From assembly GCA_036939355.1 (NCBI GenBank), contig JALLAP010003186.1, positions 1 to 10,658 of the forward strand: a stretch of DNA of 10,658 bases, in the 5' to 3' direction. The position numbers were made by a program, and so were the translations under genes. This stretch comes from Thalassiosira profunda (taxonomy: Eukaryota; Bacillariophyta; Thalassiosirophyceae; Thalassiosirales; Thalassiosiraceae). Positions within the stretch are counted from its first letter, which is position 1. Each line of letters begins with the position of its first letter. Under the pieces are notes generated by a model. That model did not search any database and was not told the DNA's origin. It worked only from the letters and a program-made list of their open reading frames with translations. Positions 1-7,515 of this stretch are shown piece after piece.

Positions 1-2458
1 GCTCCACGACCTCCTCGGGCGGGACTCCGGCCGGCGCCCTTCGCAGGCCCTCCCTTCCGAGCCTGGGCAGCAAGAAGGCGTCGCCGAAGGGATCGATCGC
101 CGCGCGGGCCTCGTCCTCCCTCCCATCCGTGCCGAAGAACCCTCCCAAGAAGGGGCCGGCGTCGGCCGCGACCCTGCCCTCGGCCGGGAAGCACCTGCCG
201 CTTCCGTCGAAGCCCATCGCGGCCGGCGCAATCCACCGCCACCACGGCCACCCGCCCAACAGCATCCCGTCCGCCGCGGCCGCGGCCCCGGCGCGCCCGA
301 CCCATGGCGCGCCCAAGGCGGTGCCGCACGTCCCCATCGCGACGCTCCAAACGTGGACCCTCGCCCAACTCGACGCCCACGTCGCGCAGCTCCAGGACGC
401 GCACCGCCCCGTCCCCCAGGCCGTCGCCCTCTTGGTGGCCGACGTCCGCCGCCGGGAGGAACGCCGTACGGCCAAGCGCCTCGCCAATCGTCGCTCGGCG
501 TGCACGTCCCGCGCCCGGAAGAAGGCCCTCGTCGAGGAGATGACAAGGGACAACGCCCGGTTGCGCCGGCAGGCGCTCATTTTGTCGTACTTGCCGGACC
601 CCGTCGTGGCCATTTCGGAAGACGGGACGATCGCGTTCGCCAGCATGCAGGTCGAGCGGGTGCTCCGGCACAGGGCGGACGGGCTCGTCGGGGCGAACAT
701 CGAGGAGATTTTGGTCCCCGAAAGTCGGGCGCCGCTGCGGCGGCTGATTCGGTGAGTAAATTTCAAAATTTGAACTGGTTGAAAAATCATTGGTCGTTTG
801 AATTCCATTTGGAAATTCGAACTGAATTTTCAAAATCCAATTTGGAAATTCAAATTGAATTTTCAAAAGACCGGTTGAATTTTCAAACGAGCGTTTGAAT
901 TTTCAAATTGAATTTCAAACTTTTCAAATGTCGAAGAATTGAATTTGCTCACTTGCCTGTCGTTTCAACCAGGGACCTTGTCGCGGCCGCCTCGTCCGTG
1001 GAGGGCGACGCCAACAACGAGGCGCCGGATGCTGCGGCGGCCGTCAACCCAGCAGGCGTGGCGCCGCACGAGGTGTCCGAGCAGTCGTCCGACAAGTCCC
1101 TCCCGCCCCTCCGCGAGGTCCAGGTCACGGCTGGCCGGACCGCGGCCGAGGTCGGGGCCGGCGAGGACGTGTCCGACTCCTCGGGCGACGGCGCCAAGGC
1201 CGGCGCCAAGTCCGGCTCGGGCACGGAGCTGTCGAGCCTCACCCACAAGAACCACCAAAACTCGTCGTTCGGTCCCGACAGCGGCGAGGAGCAGGCCAAG
1301 GCCGACGGCAAGGCCAAGGCCCCGGCGAAGTCGTCGGAGAGCGACGACTCCTCGGCAGAGAGAAAGGCCAACGCCAACCTGACCATCAACGTGGAGATGT
1401 GCCAGCTCAACCAGGACAAGAAGGACGAGGGGGGCGTAAGGTTCGGCCACAAGGACGACGTCATGGGCGCGTCCGTGACGGCGAACAATGCGGGCGCCAA
1501 GCTGTCGAGCCTGATGCACCATCCCAAGACGGAAGGCGCGGAGGGCGAGGACGACGCCGCTCCCGAGGGCGAGGAGCCGCCGCCGTCCCTCCGCCGGAAG
1601 CACGTCGCGGGCCACAAGCGGGCGGAGCCGACCTCCGCGTCGAGCGCCGAATCCTCCTCGTCCCTCGACGCGGTGAAGAAGGCCAAGAAGCGCTCGGGCG
1701 TGGGCAACTCGTCGTCGGAGGACTCGGGGTACCGGGAGAGCAACGAGAGCCCCGAGGAGGGGTCGAACGAGTATCCCGAGGACAGCTTCTCGAGCTCCAG
1801 CGGCGGCGCCAGCGCGCGGTCATCGAAGAAGGCGCGCCGGAGGGGCCGCCCCCTGGCCCCGGCGTGCAACGTCCGCCTCGTCCGCGACGATCTGAGCACG
1901 CTGTGGTGCGAGCTGACGTCCTCCATCCGGACCCGGCCCCGCGACGACGACGACGCGGCCGCGGCCAACCCCAAGCAGGGCAAGAAGGGGTCCGGCGGCA
2001 ACGAGAGCACGGCCTCGCCGGAGTCGGAGCCCGAGGAGAAGGAGCTCCTGCTCTGCTTCCGCCCCCTCCGCGAGGGCGGTTCAGTGGGCGAGGAGCTCCG
2101 GTTCCGCCCCCGGGCGAGCGAGAGCGACGACTCCGCCGATGCCAAGGTGACGTCCGGGACGTCCGGGGACGGCACCTCGAACGACGACGCCGAGAGGGCG
2201 GCGAAGAGGCAGAAGAAGGGCGAGTTCTCCGGGAGCGCCGCGGCCGACCCCGCCTCGTCGGCCGATCTCTCGTCGATGGATGGGGCCGTGGCGCCGGAGA
2301 AGAAGAAGCGGAAGAAGAACCGCCCGCCCAAGAAGCGCAAGTTCGAGGCCAAGGGCGAGGAGCCCGCGGGGAAGCGGACGCGCGAGAAGGAAGAGGCCCG
2401 GGGCGACGAGCAGAGCGCCGTCGAGTCCTTGGTGGCCATGTCCCAAAAGAAGGAGTAG
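1..2458 (+). CDS. bZIP-PAS transcription factor, two exons visible, 5' partial
   Basis: Probable nuclear DNA-binding regulator. The reading frame starts at base 3 and is open from the window edge. No in-frame ATG precedes the basic region, so the true start lies upstream. Coding is 1-751 joined to 973-2458. The visible N-terminus is Ser/Pro/Ala-rich. The bZIP basic region (about 447-533) contains NRRSACTSRARKK, matching N-x7-R. A short zipper follows (M, L, L every seven residues, about 540-584). It runs directly into a PAS domain starting YLPDPVVAISEDG (594). Exon 2 is mainly acidic, Ser- and Lys-rich low complexity. It holds an ordered patch, NVRLVRDDLSTLWCELTSS (about 1868-1924), and KELLLCFRPLREGG (2039-2080), which I read as the C-terminal PAS strands. 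Basic clusters at 1825-1851 (KKARRRGRP) and 2302-2346 (KKKRKKNRPPKKRK) are likely nuclear-localisation signals. The splice joins codon CG|G in phase, and the stop is TAG at 2456. Diatom-type bZIP-PAS is inferred from domain order; targets are unknown. Confidence 0.85.
752..972 (+). other. Intron of the bZIP-PAS gene (221 nt, repetitive, AT-rich)
   Basis: The donor is GTGAGT at 752 and the acceptor is CAACCAG ending at 972. A likely branch site is CTCAC near 949-953. Removal joins the two open frames in phase (codon CG|G = Arg, then Asp-Leu-Val). The intron is far more AT-rich than its exons and is built from repeats. If retained, translation stops at TGA 753-755, the first codon after the exon, leaving a bZIP protein with half a PAS domain. 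Confidence 0.88.
808..920 (+). repeat. Tandem 33-bp repeat and GAATTTTCAAA-type iterations inside the intron
   Basis: Two 33-bp units (808-840 and 841-873) both begin TTTGGAAATTC and carry GAATTTTCAAAA. Further near-copies of GAATTTTCAAA begin at 877, 897 and 910 (the last shortened), with spacings of 33, 20, 20 and 13. Within the second unit, GAAATTCAA and TTGAATTTTC are nearly reverse complementary around a single A, so each unit can fold into a small hairpin. Confidence 0.8.
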
Positions 2459-2777
2459 GCTTCTAGGGTAGGAGAGGTTAAATGTCAGCTAGCTACGCAC
2501 ACTGCGCCGTCGACAGCGACGGAATAGAGCAGTACGAACACGGTTGCGCGGAATTTGTGCCAGTTTAAGGCAGCGACAACCGAGACACCAACCACGCATG
2601 CGGATTAACAGCATAATGTCGATTCAATCTGAACGTATGACTATGGTACATTTACTCGATTGCCTGACCCCAACGTACCTACTACATTTGCGTAATTCTT
2701 TTCTCCTTCGGCTTGTTCGCTATTCGTTGTGCCCATTTTGTCCATTCCTACCCTTGAGCTGTTCCACGACCATCACT
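2459..2777. other. Convergent intergenic region (bZIP-PAS and START gene 3' ends)
   Basis: This 319-nt tail-to-tail gap must hold both 3' UTRs. I see no convincing ORF, tRNA, repeat or AATAAA signal. AGCTAGCT occurs at about 2488. Open frames crossing it are fragments without recognisable domains. Confidence 0.6.
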
Positions 2778-3820
2778 TCAAGTCTTCAACGGGAACAGCC
2801 GAAAGAAAGTGTTCGCCACCTGCACGTCTCCGTCTCTCCCCAGGTGATGCCTCGCCTCCCGCATCAATCCGTGCAGGCTCACCTGCGGCCAGCGCTTCTG
2901 CAGCAGGTTCACGAAGAACGTCGAGCGCTTTGGCATCTTTGGATCCACGGCCATTTCGACCTCGATCTTTGTCTCGCCTTCGTTCTGGGCCGTGAAGGTC
3001 CATTTCGAGCCGAGGTTCGTGGCCCGAACACATCCGGTGCAGAGTGGGATATCGGTCTCTTCCTCGGGCAGGGAGGTAAAGTCGTAAGTGACAGCGGAGT
3101 GGGTGCCATCACTCTTTTCGACGGCAGTCATTTTCTTCGTCATGATCACTTCCCGATCGGCAAATCCTGGAATAGGAACATTGAATCTCTGCCTGACCGT
3201 GCTCGTCTGACTCTGCGTGGTCTGAGCATCGCCCCGGAGGTGATGGGCTCCCGATTTGTGATGCTCGTCGGCCTCCTTGAGATCCTTCATCCAGCGAGGC
3301 TGTTACATGCACAGATATGCACAAGATATGCCACATTGGGTTAGAGATGCCAAGAAGAGATTGAATATCAGCCATTCCGTATCCTACACGAAGAGAAACC
3401 TACATTGTTCGGCGTGTCGCGAAACACATGGAGCAACGCCTGGAGCAGGACATAAGATGTGAGCAAAGGCGACTTTCATTGCATTTCCACACTCAGCCAT
3501 CCAGCAAAACTTGCCTCGATGGGGATGTCGGCCACCGCCACGGCCCGGTGCGCGTGCAATCCCAGCGTAGGCGCGATGGTACGGTACATCAGCTCAACGT
3601 CCCCGTGAGACTCGAGGTGCGTCCACTCCGAGCTGTCCGTCATTGGCGCGAAGCTGAACGAAAGGGAGGGAAAGAACGTGTGGCCGTAATAATACTCGAC
3701 GCCGGCGTTGAGGGCGAAGCCGGCGATGACGACGCCCAGCCACAGGAGGATGAGCGAGTTGAGCAGGTCCATGTCGTGGACGAGCGGGGCGTGGCGGTGC
3801 CGCGGCTTGGCGGGTGTCAT
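2778..3820 (-). CDS. START-domain lipid-binding protein with N-terminal membrane anchor, three exons
   Basis: Predicted 287-residue protein, probably binding or moving a lipid at a membrane; the ligand is unknown. Coding is 3820-3515, 3439-3404 and 3299-2778, all joined in phase 0. The first in-frame ATG is at 3820, with A at -3. Residues about 17-40 (LLNSLILLWLGVVIAGFALN) form one transmembrane segment. The START domain covers about residues 66-265: EWTHLESHGDVELMYR, then LHAHRAVAVADIPIE, ALLHVFRDTPNN from the micro-exon, PRWMKDLKEADEHH, VRQRFNVPIPGFADREV, and the family-typical closing helix with WPQVSLHGLMREA (residues 251-263). Without the micro-exon the domain would lack the segment between DIPIE and PRWM. 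The C-terminal 20 residues match nothing I know and could change if another splice occurs near CAGGTGGCG. It is divergent from the HDAC gene and convergent with the bZIP-PAS gene. Confidence 0.82.
3300..3403 (-). other. Intron 2 of the START gene (104 nt)
   Basis: The donor is GTAGGT at 3403 and the acceptor is GTAACAG ending at 3300. A textbook CTAAC branch site lies at 3344-3340, about 40 nt from the acceptor. Confidence 0.8.
3404..3439 (-). other. 36-nt micro-exon of the START gene
   Basis: The exon is bounded by acceptor CTGCTCCAG and donor GTAGGT and encodes ALLHVFRDTPNN. It fits between ADIPIE and PRWMKDLKEA, where START domains have a helix with a hydrophobic-x-x-Phe-x-Asp pattern. 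Its length is a multiple of three, so skipping it keeps the frame. Confidence 0.78.
3440..3514 (-). other. GC-AG intron 1 of the START gene (75 nt)
   Basis: On the minus strand the exon ends ATCGAG and the intron begins GCAAGT, the canonical form of a GC-type donor. It ends CTGCTCCAG. A CTCAC-type branch site lies near 3462. The join is phase 0. No nearby GT donor restores the frame. Confidence 0.75.
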
Positions 3821-4377
3821 GATGCTTTGTGATAGTGCGCTTTTGCTAGAGAGATACTTCGACTGGGTTCTTTGCTGTTGCTTTGCTTCGAGGAGTTGAT
3901 TCGATCGAATTGACGAGCTGAGTTTGTGATCCGCCGTGAGGTCGACAACACAAGGCAAAGCAAGTAGCAAGCATGGGTTCGCTTCACGAGGCCGCGCCGT
4001 CGTCAAAGCGAAGATGAGAACACTTGCTTCCTTGCTTCACCTTCCGTACGTACTTACCTTGTTCAGGGTACATAGCCCCCCCTCTCATTTCAACCTCTCA
4101 TTTTCCGCTTCCGCCCGCCCCCCAGCCAACGCTCACGCCGCGTCCACCCCGCCTCCGCAGCCTCCGCGCTCCAACGCCCCTGGAATACGAGCAGGCATCC
4201 AGCAATCGGTCGGGCGAGGGACGGATCGGCGGCTCACATCATTTTTTAGGGCACATCTTACGACGGTACACTTGAGGTTGAGAGAGGGCGCATTTGCAGT
4301 GAGAGGGACAACAGCCGATTGGGTGGCCTTCGACTCAGGAAAATTACAACTCAGCTCCACAATTCAACAACCTCAAG
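3821..4377. promoter_or_regulatory. Head-to-head region between START and HDAC genes
   Basis: This 557-nt gap must contain both promoters and 5' UTRs. On the HDAC side there is a C/T-rich tract at 4077-4135 and a tandem CCTCTCATTTCAA (4081-4106), the second copy shortened to CCTCTCATTT. There is an inverted CCAAT box (ATTGG) at 4318-4322, and A at -3 before the HDAC ATG. On the START side there is a possible 5' UTR intron. I see no clear TATA box. No convincing additional gene is present. Confidence 0.5.
3846..4057 (-). other. Possible 5' UTR intron of the START gene
   Basis: On the minus strand AAG|GTAAGT at 4058/4057 is an exact U1-type donor. Candidate acceptors are TATCTCTCTAG ending at 3846 (212-nt intron) and ACTCAG ending at 3918 (140-nt intron). 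An upstream ATG at 4073 would give only a short peptide ending at a TGA that overlaps the START ATG, so this would be leader splicing rather than coding. Confidence 0.35.
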
Positions 4378-5625
4378 ATGACGACGACCGCATCCTCCTC
4401 CAGCCCCCACGGGGGCGGCAAGCAGCGCGTCTCGTACTTCTACCAGCCCGACGTCGGCCACTTCTACTACGGCCCCTCGCACCCCATGAAGCCCCACCGG
4501 ATAAAGATGGCCCACCACCTCATCCTCTCCTACGGTCTCTACCGGAAGATGGAGTGCTACCGCTCCCACCCCGCCTCGCCGAACGAAATGAGCGCCTTCC
4601 ATTCCGAGGATTACATCAATTTCCTGGCCAAGGTGACGCCGGACAATTTGCGGGGGTACGGCAACCAGATGCAGCGGTTCAACGTGGGGGAATACACCGA
4701 TTGCCCGGTGTTCGACGGACTGTACGAATTCACCCAGCTGTACACGGGGGCGTCCCTCGACGGTGCCGTCAAGCTGAACCGGGGCGACTGCGACGTGGCC
4801 GTCAACTGGTCCGGGGGATTGCACCACGCGAAAAAATCCGAGGCCTCGGGCTTTTGCTACGTCAACGACATCGTCCTGGCCATCCTGGAATTGCTCAAGC
4901 TCCACGCCCGCGTCCTCTACATCGACATCGACGTCCACCACGGGGACGGCGTGGAGGAGGCGTTTTACTGCACGGACCGCGTCATGACGTTCAGCCTGCA
5001 CAAGTACGGGGACTTCTTCCCGGGGACGGGGCACATTCGCGACACGGGGGCAAGGGAGGGGACGGGGTACAGCGTCAACGCCCCGCTGACGAGCGGCATG
5101 ACGGACGACGCCTATGAAAGGATATTCAAGCCGGTCATGGACGAGATCATGAGGGTGTTCAACCCGGGGGCGATCGTGCTGCAATGCGGGGCCGATTCGT
5201 TGACGGGGGATCGGCTGGGATGCTTCAACCTCAGCCTGAAGGGCCACGCCGAGTGCGTCCGGTACACCAAATCCTTCAACGTCCCCACGCTGGTGTTGGG
5301 GGGAGGGGGATACACCATCCGCAACGTCGCGCGGTGCTGGGCGTACGAAACCTCCGTCCTCCTCGACACGGAACTGCCCAACGAAATTCCGTACAACGAC
5401 TACTTCGAGTACTACGCCCCGGACTTCAAGCTGCACTTGACGCCGGAACAGCGGGAGAACATGAACACGGAGGCGTCGCTGGAGAGCGTGCGGGTCGACC
5501 TGCTGACGCAGCTGAAGCAGCTGAAGGGGGCGCCAGGCGCGGGGGATGACAATCGCAGCGGCCGGGGGAAGACGAAGGATGGGAAGGGGGAGCGGCGGGA
5601 GCACGAAGCAGAGTTAGCGGGCTGA
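4378..5625 (+). CDS. RPD3: Class I (RPD3-type) histone deacetylase
   Basis: Single-exon, 415-residue nuclear enzyme that removes acetyl groups from histone lysines using zinc, normally inside a corepressor complex. The domain covers about residues 16-355. The catalytic His pair is H149/H150 in [19 protein letters not shown]. Zinc ligands are D185 and H187 ([11 protein letters not shown]) and D273 (CGADSL). The catalytic Tyr is Y312 ([14 protein letters not shown]). Tunnel phenylalanines F159 and F214 are present. K38, R279 and R315 match the inositol-phosphate-binding basic residues of human class I enzymes. The charged tail after about residue 385 is short, so the protein is shorter than human HDAC1 (482). 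The start is the first ATG, with A at -3. Some segments (YTGASL, CGADSL, GHAECV) look closer to HDAC3 or plant HDA9, so I do not assign a subtype. SLHKYG and GTGHI replace the usual SFHKYG and GTGDL. Confidence 0.97.
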   Translation: MTTTASSSSPHGGGKQRVSYFYQPDVGHFYYGPSHPMKPHRIKMAHHLILSYGLYRKMECYRSHPASPNEMSAFHSEDYINFLAKVTPDNLRGYGNQMQRFNVGEYTDCPVFDGLYEFTQLYTGASLDGAVKLNRGDCDVAVNWSGGLHHAKKSEASGFCYVNDIVLAILELLKLHARVLYIDIDVHHGDGVEEAFYCTDRVMTFSLHKYGDFFPGTGHIRDTGAREGTGYSVNAPLTSGMTDDAYERIFKPVMDEIMRVFNPGAIVLQCGADSLTGDRLGCFNLSLKGHAECVRYTKSFNVPTLVLGGGGYTIRNVARCWAYETSVLLDTELPNEIPYNDYFEYYAPDFKLHLTPEQRENMNTEASLESVRVDLLTQLKQLKGAPGAGDDNRSGRGKTKDGKGERREHEAELAG

Positions 5626-5921
5626 TGAGAGTGGCTGGGGCAGAAGAAGGGTTTCATTTGGGTGCATTTTCTACAATTGATCGCTACTAAGCACAGCGTT
5701 GCGGAGCGATCTAATGCTGCTTTGTGCGTTTTTGTCTCCAATCCTCTCTGCTCAGCATCAAACACATGAGACACAAACACCTCATTGAAGAGCTTGGGAC
5801 TTCTTATGTGTTATTCTATGTGGTGATTGCCCAAGCGCTCTCCTCTTCGTTCAGCGTCTACAATTTGTTCATCCTAAAGCAATTCATTGCAAACATAGCT
5901 AGCTAGCATCCAGACTTCTCC
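5626..5921. other. Convergent intergenic region (HDAC and ETHE1-like 3' ends)
   Basis: This 296-nt tail-to-tail gap probably consists of the two 3' UTRs. I see no RNA gene, AATAAA signal or convincing ORF. AGCTAGCTAGC occurs at about 5898-5908. Confidence 0.55.
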
Positions 5922-6788
5922 TCATCCAAATATGCCCCACCTCTGACCTCTGCGAGTGCGGAGCGAACGCAGATTAAATGACGTCGCGCCGTCCTTCATG
6001 TTGCACGCAAAATTTTCGTCGGCATCCTTCGGTAGGAACAACTTGCCATCGGCGCGGCTGTTGACGAACACCACAAAGTCTTCCATTGTTTCGCCCCACC
6101 ACGGCACCAGTAGAGCCCGTTCGTGGCCGATGGTTGTTGTAAGCCCCCCGCCGAAATCGTGTCCCGGAAGAACGATGGTCGCGTGCGGAAGCGTGTCGAA
6201 CAATTTGTGAAAGAGCGAGTCGCAGAGGGACCAGGCGCTGCCGCCGCTCTCCTCAAGCACGGGCCCGGGACCACCTACTAGCAGCGTATCCCCCGTCAGG
6301 ACCGCCTTGCCGTCGTCGAGCAAGAAGCTGATGCAGCCGTTGGTATGGCCCGGAGTTGCAATGGCCACGATGAATCTAGTGCCAAAGTGGATCTCATCGC
6401 CATCCTCGATATACTCATCGGCTTCGGCGCACGAGTCTTTCGAGATGACGCTCCTCAATCCCTTCACCTTCTTCTTCAGCGCCTTCGTGCCCGAGACGTG
6501 GTCCTCGTGGACGTGCGTGTTGATTGCAAATCGAAGATTCAGGTTGGTCGATACTACCAGGTCTCGCGCCACCTGATCTCGCACGGGATCGATGATGACG
6601 GCATCTTCTGTCTTCTTATCCCAAATCAGGTAGCTGAGCGTCTTGCTCTCCTCGTCGTACAACTGGCGCATGCCCAGCTCCGGCCGATATTCGTTGACCA
6701 GCGGGGCGTGGCGAGGGTGCCCCTCCTCGTGGGCGTGGAGGATGTATCCGCCGCCCTTCGCCTTTGTCTCTTCTGCGTCTACCTTCAT
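5922..6788 (-). CDS. ETHE1: ETHE1-like persulfide dioxygenase-family protein (metallo-beta-lactamase fold)
   Basis: Single-exon, 288-residue protein. Family members oxidise glutathione persulfide to sulfite with one iron, usually in mitochondria. The ETHE1 signature GMRQLYDEESKTLSYLIWD starts at residue 39, followed by AVIIDPV. The metal site is intact: THVHEDH (H92, H94, D96, H97), TPGHTNGC (H148), LTGDTLL (D167) and LPGHDF (H210, D211). However, the GRTDF motif that normally follows GDxLL is replaced by GPVLEE (residues 175-180), and the NPR motif after the final Glu-Arg is replaced by LLVPWW (226-231). Substrate preference may therefore differ. The N-terminal 38 residues are His-rich (H18, H20, H24, H27) and lack a clear transit peptide. 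The start ATG has A at -3 and an in-frame TGA four codons upstream. A glyoxalase II-like role is the main alternative. Confidence 0.83.
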   Translation of the reverse strand: MKVDAEETKAKGGGYILHAHEEGHPRHAPLVNEYRPELGMRQLYDEESKTLSYLIWDKKTEDAVIIDPVRDQVARDLVVSTNLNLRFAINTHVHEDHVSGTKALKKKVKGLRSVISKDSCAEADEYIEDGDEIHFGTRFIVAIATPGHTNGCISFLLDDGKAVLTGDTLLVGGPGPVLEESGGSAWSLCDSLFHKLFDTLPHATIVLPGHDFGGGLTTTIGHERALLVPWWGETMEDFVVFVNSRADGKLFLPKDADENFACNMKDGATSFNLRSLRTRRGQRWGIFG

Positions 6789-7154
6789 GTTATCGATTCA
6801 CTTCGTTTTATGAGCGGCCGCAAGAGGTGACGCTGTGCTTTGTGGGAGGGTGCGGATGAGAAGCCGCGGCGTCAAGACATAAAAACCGAAAGGTATCCTT
6901 TGGAGTCCAAACCACAACCACGCAACCACTCAACTCTCCGACACAACCACAACAACTCCGCCCAACTTTGCGAACTCTCCCTCTCGCGCGCGCCCAAATC
7001 CCGGAAACAATCATCGCTCACCCGTTGACCAAGACGGCCGCTACAACCGCGTCCTCGCACTCACATCCCCTCGCGCTGCAAATTGACCAGCGTCGCAATC
7101 CTCGTCGGCAAAAACAACTCGGCCTCGACGTCCGTCGCGAGGCTACTCCCGCGC

Positions 7155-7241
7155 ATGCCCTTCGCCGACGACATTCCCGACATCGTCTTCGACATTCCCG
7201 TCGCCCTGGCTGTGGTCACGGCCAAGTCCTACCCGTCCTGA
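7155..7241 (+). promoter_or_regulatory. Upstream ORF (28 codons) in the AdoMetDC leader
   Basis: ATG at 7155 is followed by 27 codons and TGA at 7239-7241. The peptide starts MPFADDIPDIVFDIP and ends VVTAKSYPS. It contains an in-frame heptad repeat (DIPDIVF/DIPVALA), reflected in an 11-nt direct repeat CGACATTCCCG at 7169 and 7190. The -3 base is C, a weak context that would allow leaky scanning. AdoMetDC mRNAs of mammals and plants carry polyamine-responsive uORFs, but this peptide does not resemble the mammalian MAGDIS peptide. Only its Pro-Ser end recalls the plant one. It is not in frame with the main ORF after leader splicing. Confidence 0.5.
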
Positions 7242-7304
7242 CAGCCCTTCAATTTGTCAACAATTGCCGACTAGGTCGATAGTTTCGGCCGATAAAATCC
7301 TCGC

Positions 7305-7334
7305 GCAAATTGAGGATTTGAGGCCCTCAATTGC
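7305..7334 (+). promoter_or_regulatory. Possible hairpin in the AdoMetDC leader
   Basis: GCAAATTGAGG (7305-7315) pairs with CCTCAATTGC (7325-7334), with one unpaired A and a 9-nt loop. It lies in the exonic leader between the uORF and the leader intron. Confidence 0.35.
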
Positions 7335-7386
7335 AATAATTAGGCGTCGCACGGAGCATCATTTGCAAAGCAATCGAAAGCAGCAG

Positions 7387-7484
7387 GTGAGTTCGCTTGG
7401 AGGAGAGGAGTGATGAGAAGGGTGGTGGAACGAGCTTCCGATCTGTCGTGTGACGATTGAACGCATTCTTTACTGCTCTTGCAG
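7387..7484 (+). other. 5' UTR intron of AdoMetDC (98 nt)
   Basis: The donor is CAG|GTGAGT at 7387. The acceptor is a pyrimidine-rich run ending CTCTTGCAG at 7484. If retained, the intron adds an extra 15-codon uORF (ATG 7413, TGA 7458-7460). Confidence 0.75.
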
Positions 7485-7515
7485 GTTGCGCTTTAATTTC
7501 TTTCATACTCACATC

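Noticed and set aside
353..898. Plus-strand frame running from exon 1 into the AT-rich intron
   Set aside because: Wrong frame through the bZIP coding region; Arg/Gly/Pro-rich shadow that then reads intron repeats.
949..2439. 496-codon open frame on the minus strand across the whole of bZIP-PAS exon 2
   Set aside because: It is a shadow of GC-rich, repetitive codons. Its translation is Ser/Arg/Pro-rich with no domain, while the plus strand has in-phase splicing and domain matches.
3821..4006. N-terminal extension of the START protein upstream of 3820
   Set aside because: The frame is open to 4006 but starts with TTG and has no ATG before 3820. The region looks like leader, with a possible intron.
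4351..5604. 417-codon open frame antisense to the HDAC gene
   Set aside because: It has no recognisable domain, and the sense strand is an unmistakable HDAC. It arises from third-position G/C bias.
2484..5908. AGCTAGCT repeats near 2488 and 5898-5908 in two convergent gaps
   Set aside because: They are very short palindromes with no shared flanks and no evidence of a terminator or mobile-element end.
3783..6713. A shared 14-nt match (AGCGGGGCGTGGCG) at 3783-3796 and 6700-6713, encoding RHAPLV in both the START and ETHE1-like proteins
   Set aside because: A match of this length is expected fairly often by chance in 10 kb of GC-rich DNA, and nothing flanking it is shared.
6968..7282. 104-codon frame in the AdoMetDC leader
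   Set aside because: It begins at TTG, has no ATG until late, and shows low-complexity basic composition without a domain. The ATG-started 28-codon frame at 7155 is the better candidate.
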